Shown: positions 31,077-37,442 of the stretch, one piece after another | Layout of the letters: every line of letters starts with the position of its first letter | Position numbering within the stretch: the first letter of the stretch is position 1 | From: an uncultured Bacteroidota bacterium | GTDB taxonomy: Bacteria; Bacteroidota; Bacteroidia; Chitinophagales; Chitinophagaceae | NCBI GenBank assembly: GCA_903904855.1 | Contig: CAIVEH010000161.1 | Span: 1-38,070 of the forward strand | Direction: 5' to 3' | DNA: 38,070 nt | Notes under the pieces: model-generated | What the model saw: only the letters and a program-made list of their open reading frames with translations | Databases searched by the model: none | Told to the model about the DNA's origin: nothing | Position numbers and translations under genes: made by a program

Positions 31077-31436
31077 ATGAAATTTCTTACTATTACCTCA
31101 GGCTTATTTTTATGCAGCTTAGTAACTACCTATGCGCAAAATGCACAAAAGGATATTATAATATATGGATCATACCATATAAATAAAATAATGCCCTTAG
31201 GGAAAGCAAAAATTTATGTCAACTTAAAGAATAACTCTAAATCGGATTATAAGGATATAACTTATAGAGTGAAATTTATCGCTGGAGATGGGACAGAGGA
31301 AGGTGGAACTAATTTGACCCTACATGATTTTATAGGTCCAGGTGTTTCTAAAAAGATGAAAGATCAATATGTAGATTGTCCAAGAGATTGCAATGCTATT
31401 AGCTTTTCGATAGTCTCAGGTAAAAAATTGGATTAG
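31077..31436 (+). CDS. Orphan small secreted protein
   Basis: 119 residues with a signal peptide (MKFLTITSGLFLCSLVTTYAQ). The mature part reads DIIIYGSYHINKIMPLGKAK, VNLKNNSKSDYKDITYRVKF, IAGDGTEEGGTNLTLHDFIG and ends VDCPRDCNAISFSIVSGKKLD: an immunoglobulin-like beta fold with NLKNNS...YRVKF (resembling FxxLyD/translocation-type accessory domains) is possible, with two close cysteines. No family is recognised. AT-rich and lodged between repeat units B and C. Confidence 0.65.
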   Translation: MKFLTITSGLFLCSLVTTYAQNAQKDIIIYGSYHINKIMPLGKAKIYVNLKNNSKSDYKDITYRVKFIAGDGTEEGGTNLTLHDFIGPGVSKKMKDQYVDCPRDCNAISFSIVSGKKLD

Positions 31437-31784
31437 ACTTTTCTTTACTGCCTATTTCACAATTTATCTTTTTCAAAACCAGTAACAACAGTAACACTCC
31501 ACAAGTGTTACTCCCCATTACCAACAGTTACCACTAACCCCTGAGATTGCCACAGCGCTGGCTACGCTCTATGCCCTGCAGTGCTTCGCAAAGCAGCTCG
31601 GGGTTGTGCTTTCTGCAGTATAGCTTAATGCTCAGGTAAAGATCGTTGCTGAAAAAAAGAAAGGGAAGCTGGTCTTTGCGATGCTTACGTTTAGCCTTTT
31701 GCGTGGCTGTGAGCAGAAGCAATCTCAGAAGGTAAAGTAACAACTAACGTAACACACAGTAACACACCACAAGTGTTACCAAAG
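31437..31784. repeat. Composite repeat unit C
   Basis: Left hairpin GTAACACTCCACAAGTGTTAC-type at 31491-31511, linker with ACCAACAGTTACCACTAACC, core 31541-31728 (CTGAGATTGC ... GCAATCTCAG), then GTAACAAC, GTAACACACA and right hairpin GTAACAC...GTGTTAC at 31759-31779. This is the most complete unit; no gene lies in it. Confidence 0.82.
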
Positions 31785-32159
31785 TTACCCGTTAGTCGCT
31801 TCAGAGTAGTTTTGGTATGCTGCATCCAGAAAGTACACTTCAGATGTACCTTTAGTATTGGTTGAATAGTTAGTACCTTGTTTTTGTGAAATTTCTATTA
31901 TTGTATCATAAAGACTGACTATATTAGATCCATTATATTCTAATATTTTTGAACGGACTTCTTTTTGAAAGTTACCAGCCATTAATGCATCCATAGCCAG
32001 CTGCGTAAATTCTTTTCTGAATTCCGGATATTGAACATTCAGAAATTCCAGGGCAGTCTGAATGGTTAACTCATCAGGGTATTCATTCTGGTACAGGTCT
32101 AAATATTTTTTCCTGTTGTGTGCTATATTATTTACATACTCTGCTAAATAAGTTTCCAA
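31785..32159 (-). CDS. Orphan small protein, unknown, possibly a fragment
   Basis: 124 residues starting at TTG (no ATG is available before residue 56). It is mainly helical and acidic: ETYLAEYVNNIAHNRKKYLD, YPDELTIQTALEFLNVQYPE, FTQLAMDALMAGNFQKEVRS, and ends in AYQNYSEATNG. The last codons and stop lie in the GTTACCC repeat of unit C, just as the ATPase gene ends in unit A. No family recognised; the absent ATG and repeat-borne stop make a truncated gene possible. Confidence 0.5.
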   Translation of the reverse strand: METYLAEYVNNIAHNRKKYLDLYQNEYPDELTIQTALEFLNVQYPEFRKEFTQLAMDALMAGNFQKEVRSKILEYNGSNIVSLYDTIIEISQKQGTNYSTNTKGTSEVYFLDAAYQNYSEATNG

Positions 32160-33035
32160 TTCTAAAAATTTGATGTAATAAAAATACTATAAAGAAGGAG
32201 CAGCCCTTACGCCCATTCTTCTATAGTACCCTCCCATTTATGTGCCAGATTAAAGTCTGTTGAAATTCAGTATGTTGCAATTCAATAAAAACATAAATCG
32301 TCCACCAATAAAAAGTGCTTCCATAATATGGAATAACAGGAAGTACCTACTTTCCTCTTATGGCATCCATACAATCCTTTCATAAGTGCCAAAACACTTG
32401 CTATTGATTGAAAACAATGGCAATACCTGCCAACCGACAGTTCAGGAAAACAACTACAGTAACAAAGGTAACACCCCACAAGTGTTACTCCCCGTTACTA
32501 ACAGTTACCACTAACCCTGAGATTGTCACAGCGCTGCCTACACACTATGCCCGGCAGCGCTTCGCAAAGACCAGCTTTTGGTTGTTCATCCTGCTGCATA
32601 GCTAAACGCTCAGGTAAAGATCGCTGCTGAAAAAAGAAAAGAAAGCTGGTCTTTGCGAGGCTCACGTAAAGCTTTGTGCGTGGCGGTGAGCAGAAGCAAT
32701 CTCAGGATGTGTAGTAACAACTACCGTAACACACAGTAACACTCCGGAAGTGTTACCATTGTTACCTTTTTCTTCTGCACTTCCCCATTCGGCCAATGTC
32801 ATTGATAGGGATAACAAAAAACATAGCCCACGGTTTCTAGTTCGCATGTAAATGGTTAAAACCGTTATTGAAATACTGAATTTCTATTCCCACGGTTGAA
32901 ACCGAGGGCTATGTATCCATGATAAAACCTCAACTATGGCATTGCCAGATAGTGATAGGTGGTACCGGTGCTAGTAAGAGGTGAGGTCGCATAAATAATA
33001 TATCAGGCGCAGGTATCCCATTTTGAATTTTTAAG
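32160..33035. repeat. Composite repeat unit D and non-coding surroundings
   Basis: 32160-32450 shows no gene. Unit D: left hairpin GTAACAC...GTGTTAC at 32468-32488, linker, core 32517-32705, then GTAACAAC and right hairpin GTAACACTCCGGAAGTGTTA-C at 32736-32756, and the flank ACTTCCCCATTCGGCC. A second MITE-like element is at 32821-32914. After it nothing is recognised until the PIN pair. Confidence 0.8.
32821..32914. mobile_element. MITE-like palindromic element, 94 bp
   Basis: Ends ACATAGCCCACGGTTTC (32821-32837) and GAAACCGAGGGCTATGT (32898-32914) are inverted repeats with one mismatch; inner GGTTAAAACCGT and CACGGTTGAAACCG repeat the same arm. No frame. Confidence 0.7.
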
Positions 33036-33043
33036 TAACTTTG
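33036..33043 (+). promoter_or_regulatory. -7 box TAACTTTG and strong RBS of the PIN pair
   Basis: TAACTTTG matches TAnnTTTG, and AAGGAGG at 33048-33054, six bases before the ATG at 33060, is a full Shine-Dalgarno sequence, which is unusual in this window. Confidence 0.6.
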
Positions 33044-33059
33044 GAATAAGGAGGCAATT

Positions 33060-33290
33060 ATGAAAACCGCATTAAATATTGATATTACATACGATCAGGT
33101 GCTTTCAATAGTTAAAAGTATGCCGGCACAGCAAAAGGTAAAACTGAGCAAAGAACTGGAAAAAGAAGGTATCAGGTCCCGGCTGGCTTCTCTTTTGAAT
33201 AATTTTAAAACAGACGATTTGAGCCTCGATGATATAGAAAAAGAGGTGGAAACTGTCAGGCAGAAAATATATGAAGGCAAAAAACATTAA
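33060..33290 (+). CDS. Antitoxin of PIN-family pair
   Basis: 76 residues: MKTALNIDITYDQVLSIVKS, MPAQQKVKLSKELEKEGIRS, RLASLLNNFKTDDLSLDDIE, KEVETVRQKIYEGKKH. The PAQQKVKLSKEL and DLSLDDIEKEVETVRQKIYE pattern is the small antitoxin commonly found before COG1569-like PIN toxins. The last 20 bases overlap the toxin gene. Full ribosome binding site and promoter box upstream. Confidence 0.78.
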   Translation: MKTALNIDITYDQVLSIVKSMPAQQKVKLSKELEKEGIRSRLASLLNNFKTDDLSLDDIEKEVETVRQKIYEGKKH

Positions 33291-33690
33291 AGTCATATTC
33301 GACACCAATGTTTGGATAAGCTTTCTTATCGGCAAAAGGCTGCAGATAATTCAGGAATATATTGCGGATGGACGTATCACAATTGTTGTTACAGAACAAT
33401 TGCTGAGAGAGATTACAGAAGTAAGTAAACGTCCGAAACTCAAAAAATATTTTCCGGAGAACAAGGTAAAGGAACTGATCAGTTTTTTAGAAATTGTGGC
33501 TTTAAATGTGGCTATTCATCCCATAAATCAAGTGTGTTCAGACCCCAAAGACAATTTTTTACTTGATCTTATTCAAAGCTCAAAAGCAAATGTCCTTGTT
33601 ACAGGCGATAAAGATTTATTGGTACTTCATCCATTCAAAACAGCACAAATTATTACACCGAAACAATTTGAACAATTGTTGACTGAATAG
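33271..33690 (+). CDS. PIN-domain toxin (COG1569-like)
   Basis: 139 residues, full length. Acidic PIN residues are in place: Asp11 (VIFDTNVWISFLIG), Glu47 (LLREITEVSKRPKL), Asp94 (SDPKDNFLLDLIQ) and Asp113 (VLVTGDKDLLVL). The C-terminal IITPKQFEQLL is typical of the putative toxin component, PIN family. It should cleave RNA when released from its antitoxin. Its gene overlaps the antitoxin gene by 20 bases. It ends the accessory region; the RNase E/G gene converges 168 bases on. Confidence 0.9.
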   Translation: MKAKNIKVIFDTNVWISFLIGKRLQIIQEYIADGRITIVVTEQLLREITEVSKRPKLKKYFPENKVKELISFLEIVALNVAIHPINQVCSDPKDNFLLDLIQSSKANVLVTGDKDLLVLHPFKTAQIITPKQFEQLLTE

Positions 33691-33858
33691 GTCTCCGATG
33701 TGGCCACTCCTGCGTTAATAATATTAATGTTCCCTGCCTGCAGAGATTTATAGCCGATGGGTCAGTGCGTTTATTTGGTATGATTAATAATTCCGGAGAA
33801 TGCACTGCAAAAGATCCAAACCTGAATCTCTGCTAACTGCATACGACTAACGACTGAA

Positions 33859-35418
33859 TTATAACTTAATCAAATCGTCAGTAGCCTTATCGTAGAAACT
33901 ATATTCTGTAAGCGGCGAATTATTATCTGCTATTACCTTCACCTTTACCTTATGCTGCCTGTCCCATTTCTTCACAATCGATGGTTTGAAGAGAGAACCC
34001 TTGGTGAGATAAGCTTCCAGTATCGGGTTCACATGCAGTGTAAGATTGCGGTGGCCCTGTGTTACTATGTATTTCAGGTCTTTTTCAATATCATCGCCCA
34101 GCAATATCGATGGGCCTATGGTGCCGGTACCCTTGCAGGTAGGGCATACTTCGGCCGTACTGATATTGATCTCTGGCCGCAGGCGCTGCCTCGTAATCTG
34201 CATCAATCCGAACTTGGAGAGTGGCAATACAGTGTGGCGTGCACGGTCTGTAGTCATCATATCCTCCATAGCCTCATAAAGCTGCTTCCGGTTTTCCGGA
34301 ATCTTCATGTCTATAAAGTCAACGATGATGATACCACCAAGATCACGCAGGCGCATCTGGCGCACTATTTCCTGTGCTGCTTCCAGGTTGGTGGCAAGTG
34401 CATTGGCTTCCTGTCCGGCTTCGGGTGCACGGGTTCCGCTGTTTACATCTATTACATGCAGCGCTTCGGTATGCTCAATGATAAGATAGGCGCCGCTGTT
34501 CAGGTTCACAGTCTTGCCAAATGAGGCTTTCACCTGTTTGGATACACCGTAAGTATCAAATATCGACTGAGTATTGTTGTGAAAAGTTACAATGTCTTCC
34601 TGATCGGGAGATATGCGGCCAATATATTCTTTGGCAACCGCCATTATCGCTTTATCGTTCGTTACTACCTTCTGAAACTTATCGCTCAGCAGGTCGCGGA
34701 GAATAGATGTGGTTTTATCCTGCTCACTGAGCACCATCTGGGGAGCTTTGGCGCCCTTAAGGTTTTGCTGCAGTGTCTTCCATGTTTTTTCCAGTTCCAG
34801 GATATCGGCATGAAGCTCAGCAGTGGATTTACCTTCTGCTGCTGTACGCACTATTACCCCGAAATTTTTGGGCTTAATACTTTCTACAATCTTCTGCAGG
34901 CGTTTGCGCTCATCGGCCGAATGAATCTTGCGCGAGATAGCCACAACATCATTAAATGGTGTAACAACTACAAAACGACCGGGAAGTGAAATTTCGCAAC
35001 TAAGGCGCGGACCTTTGGATGAGATAGGTTCTTTTAAAACCTGTACAATTATTTCGGGTTTGCCGGTAAAGACTTCAGTGATCTTACCGCTCTTGAGAAT
35101 CTCCGGTTCATTTTTAAATTTACCAAAATCTTCTCCCCACGATGTATTTCCGTCTACACTTTGCTTACTGAATTTTACCAAAGAACGCAGGTACGGACTG
35201 AGATCTGTATAATGCAGAAATGCATCCTTTTCATACCCTACATCTATAAAAACAGCATTAAGTCCGGGCATCAGTTTCTTGACCCTGCCAAGGTAGAGAT
35301 CACCTACGGCAAACTGGCCCTGGCCCCGCTCATAATGAAGTTCTACAAGCTTCTTATCTTCTAATAAAGCTATTTCAACACCTTCACCTGATGCATCAAT
35401 AATAAGTTCTTTGTTCAT
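33859..35418 (-). CDS. rng: Ribonuclease E/G family protein
   Basis: 519 residues, the RNase G-like length without an RNase E scaffold tail. The start MNKELIIDASGEGVEIALLE leads into the S1 domain (FAVGDLYLGRVKKLMPGLNA, VFIDVGYEKDAFLHYTDL). The catalytic DNase I-like part has VIDVNSGTRAPEAGQEAN and GGIIIVDFIDMKI, giving the two metal-binding Asp residues, followed by the zinc-link CPTCKGTG. It processes rRNA and degrades mRNA by 5'-end-dependent cleavage. It appears to follow the mS38-like gene on the same strand with a hairpin leader between them. Confidence 0.95.
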   Translation of the reverse strand: MNKELIIDASGEGVEIALLEDKKLVELHYERGQGQFAVGDLYLGRVKKLMPGLNAVFIDVGYEKDAFLHYTDLSPYLRSLVKFSKQSVDGNTSWGEDFGKFKNEPEILKSGKITEVFTGKPEIIVQVLKEPISSKGPRLSCEISLPGRFVVVTPFNDVVAISRKIHSADERKRLQKIVESIKPKNFGVIVRTAAEGKSTAELHADILELEKTWKTLQQNLKGAKAPQMVLSEQDKTTSILRDLLSDKFQKVVTNDKAIMAVAKEYIGRISPDQEDIVTFHNNTQSIFDTYGVSKQVKASFGKTVNLNSGAYLIIEHTEALHVIDVNSGTRAPEAGQEANALATNLEAAQEIVRQMRLRDLGGIIIVDFIDMKIPENRKQLYEAMEDMMTTDRARHTVLPLSKFGLMQITRQRLRPEINISTAEVCPTCKGTGTIGPSILLGDDIEKDLKYIVTQGHRNLTLHVNPILEAYLTKGSLFKPSIVKKWDRQHKVKVKVIADNNSPLTEYSFYDKATDDLIKL

Positions 35419-35493
35419 TCCAGTGTACCGGTTCTGCTACGGAATCAAATAGTAATATAGTTCCAGCAAGGCTTGAAGGCTGTAATAATAAGT

Positions 35494-35539
35494 CCGCACA
35501 TCATATACAGGGCCTAAAGCGCCGGTATATGATGTGCCG
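35494..35539 (-). promoter_or_regulatory. Long hairpin in the rng leader
   Basis: GCACATCATATAC (35496-35508) pairs perfectly over 13 bases with GTATATGATGTGC (35525-35537); further GC pairs sit near both ends. It lies about 75 bases before the rng ATG and 38 bases after the mS38-like gene. No T-tract follows on the minus strand, so a terminator is less likely than a leader structure or processing site. Confidence 0.7.
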
Positions 35540-35576
35540 GATAAAGCAGCATTTGATTGGAAGCAGAGGTTATAGC

Positions 35577-35669
35577 CTACTTGTTCTTCTTATGACGGTT
35601 CTTTCTAAGACGTTTTTTACGTTTGTGCGTAGCTATTTTATGTCTCTTCCTCTTTTTACCACAAGGCAT
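35577..35669 (-). CDS. AURKAIP1/COX24-domain small basic ribosomal protein
   Basis: 30 codons, too short for usual gene tracks: MPCGKKRKRHKIATHKRKKR followed by LRKNRHKKNK and TAG. This matches the tiny, extremely basic protein found throughout Bacteroidota and annotated as AURKAIP1/COX24 domain protein, related to the mitochondrial ribosomal protein mS38. 19 of the 30 residues are Lys, Arg or His, consistent with rRNA binding. It lies 19 bases after the TPR gene stop and upstream of rng, suggesting one transcript. Confidence 0.92.
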   Translation of the reverse strand: MPCGKKRKRHKIATHKRKKRLRKNRHKKNK

Positions 35670-35688
35670 ACCTGTTCGTTTTATTTAG

Positions 35689-36552
35689 TTACTTTAATGA
35701 ATTTATCTTCTGATCAATGTCCTTGCTGAAAGCAGGGTCGCTGACTAATTTCTTACATTTCTCCAAAAGCTCTATCGCTCTTTTCTTATCACCTTTTCCT
35801 TCACTCGCCTGAGCTAAAAAATAAAGAGCTTCTTTATTTTCCGGTTCCAGCTTCAGCACCGTTTCAAACCTGCCAGCCGCTTTATCAAACTGGCCCGATT
35901 GAATGGCCATTCTTCCGAGCAGCATATTTGCCGGGATATCATCAGGTTTTTCACGAACAATCGCTAATAGAATCTGTACCCCCCGCATCGGTTCCCCGGT
36001 GCCTTCAATATACCCTGTAGCCAGCGCCAGCTTTGTGTCTTCGTTATCAGGATTTAACTTCAGCGACTGCTCCAGGCAACCTACTGCCTCACCCGCTTCC
36101 CACGCCTGAACAGATGATGAAGACTCATTTTCCATCAGCTGTAAAAAGAATTGGCCTGCAAAGGTAAGCTTCTTTTCCGAATTTTCCAACCGCGCCGATT
36201 TTGCGCCATAATATGCCGATACAGGTAATTGACCTGCATGTTCCCAAACCTGGGAAAGCTGCACATAAAGCCCTGGCATTTTTGCCGGGTCGTGTATAGA
36301 TTCGAGTTTATGCTCTATCGACAGAACAGAGTCGGAAACGAGCTTGCTTACTTTTCCTCTAGCACTGAGCAAGATTGAATCGAAAGACGCTGCTCTTGGT
36401 TTAACAGGTCCGCCAGATACCGCTCCGCCCGATCCTGGCCGCTGCATTTCAGCCACGGAGGTCTTGGGTGGAGGAACAGTATTGCCGCCTTTATACAATA
36501 ATATAACCAGCACAATTGCCACTGCAATTGCAATAAAATGAGTTGCCCGCAA
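35689..36552 (-). CDS. Membrane-anchored tetratricopeptide-repeat protein
   Basis: 287 residues starting at TTG (no ATG in the first part; a consensus -7 box ends 19 bases upstream). An N-terminal membrane segment (HFIAIAVAIVLVILLYKGG) is followed by a P/G/S-rich linker (PPPKTSVAEM, GSGGAVSGGPVKPRA) and TPR-like helices: CLEQSLKLNPDNEDTKLALA, VREKPDDIPANMLLGRMAIQ, AAGRFETVLKLEPENKEALY, FLAQASEGKGDKKRAIELLE. TPR domains mediate protein contacts; the domain should be periplasmic if the helix is a signal anchor. Gene order TPR, mS38-like, rng on one strand. Confidence 0.88.
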   Translation of the reverse strand: MRATHFIAIAVAIVLVILLYKGGNTVPPPKTSVAEMQRPGSGGAVSGGPVKPRAASFDSILLSARGKVSKLVSDSVLSIEHKLESIHDPAKMPGLYVQLSQVWEHAGQLPVSAYYGAKSARLENSEKKLTFAGQFFLQLMENESSSSVQAWEAGEAVGCLEQSLKLNPDNEDTKLALATGYIEGTGEPMRGVQILLAIVREKPDDIPANMLLGRMAIQSGQFDKAAGRFETVLKLEPENKEALYFLAQASEGKGDKKRAIELLEKCKKLVSDPAFSKDIDQKINSLK

Positions 36553-36571
36553 AATTTTAAAATTTACAATG

Positions 36572-36579
36572 CAAAGGTA
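36572..36579 (-). promoter_or_regulatory. -7 box TACCTTTG before the TPR gene
   Basis: Exact TAnnTTTG on the minus strand, 19 bases before the TTG start codon at 36552, which supports that unusual start. Confidence 0.6.
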
Positions 36580-36690
36580 ACAAAATAGCCGGCATTACTT
36601 TGAAGCAGCAGGAGCTATATTAATCATTTACAGCAGGCAGGGTGTTATTTGTTTGGGTGGGAATTAAATTTCATGCCCGCTGTGGTCCGA

Positions 36691-37005
36691 TTAATCATTC
36701 TCTGGCTTATGCTCCCTTAATTCGTGCTTCGACTCTTTTACCGACACAACAAATTCTTTTGCTGGTTTAAACGCTGGGATAAAATGCTCTGGTATTTCTA
36801 CCGCAACATTCTTCTTAATGTTCCTGCCGATTTTTGCAGCGCGTTTCTTCAAAATGAAACTGCCAAAACCACGAACATAAACTGGCTCACCTTCAACCAA
36901 TGAAGTTTTAACTTCTTTGAAGAATGTTTCAAGAGCCACCAGGATATCCACTTTTGGTATTCCTGTTTTTTCGGCAATACTGCCTACGATGTCTGCTTTT
37001 CTCAT
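36691..37005 (-). CDS. HU/IHF-family DNA-binding protein
   Basis: 104 residues: MRKADIVGSIAEKTGIPKVD, ILVALETFFKEVKTSLVEGE, then PVYVRGFGSFILKKRAAKIG, RNIKKNVAVEIPEHFIPAFK, PAKEFVVSVKESKHE and a short charged tail. The RGFGSF saddle and the RN(...)IPEHFIPAFKPAKEF arm are the DNA-bending parts. Dimeric nucleoid protein. The proline that intercalates in HU arms (RNP) is replaced here by RNI, a form I know from Bacteroidota HU-like proteins. Single gene with an AT-rich leader of poly-A/T character. Confidence 0.95.
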   Translation of the reverse strand: MRKADIVGSIAEKTGIPKVDILVALETFFKEVKTSLVEGEPVYVRGFGSFILKKRAAKIGRNIKKNVAVEIPEHFIPAFKPAKEFVVSVKESKHELREHKPEND

Positions 37006-37419
37006 AAAAAAGTAATGATTAGTAAATAAAAAAAATTACAACAATAAAATTATTTGCGAAGATACGCGCTAAATCAATACCAACGGGCATTTTGGCGACT
37101 TTAACAAAAAAATGACAAAACTTTGTTAATAAAATCGTTTTTCTAAAATTTTCAAGCTAAAAGACTAATATCTTAAATTATTGTACAATAACTTTTATTC
37201 AATAAGCGTAATTGCTACTTTCTTTCCGATTTTTTAGTTCGTTTATCCGGCTATAATCTTTTTGTCTCGCTACAATTTTATTGAAGTCAGATTGCTCAAA
37301 ATGCTTAAGGGTTCCTTTGTAATTGCAATAGAAAATTGTACCCATTACAACCCTCTAAAACCAGAATACCCCCGAAGTATTCAGAGTTAAAAAGTGGCCC
37401 TGCATCTGTCTTTTAGCGT
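37006..37419. other. Divergent intergenic region between the HU gene and ctaA
   Basis: AT-rich, no gene seen. On the minus strand TATCTTCG (37057-37064) is a one-mismatch -7 box for the HU gene, with GTTGG about 18 bases further up. A perfect palindrome TATTGTACAATA lies at 37179-37190. Confidence 0.5.
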
Positions 37420-37427
37420 TACTTTTG
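37420..37427 (+). promoter_or_regulatory. -7 box TACTTTTG before ctaA
   Basis: Exact TAnnTTTG, 15 bases before the proposed TTG start codon at 37443, giving a very short leader. Confidence 0.55.
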
Positions 37428-37442
37428 TAAAAAAATCCGTCT

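Noticed and set aside
31534-31743. Minus-strand 69-residue frame (also 32282-32479, 32408-32605 and 32662-32847)
   Set aside because: Translations of the repeat units themselves; sequence is not protein-like.
28736-32757. CRISPR array
   Set aside because: Repeats are ~190 bp, imperfect and separated by irregular 0.3-2 kb gaps with genes; no cas gene.
28736-32757. Integron cassette array with attC sites
   Set aside because: No integrase, and the GTTAC motifs do not form the paired 7-base attC cores with the expected spacing. Only the general layout is similar.
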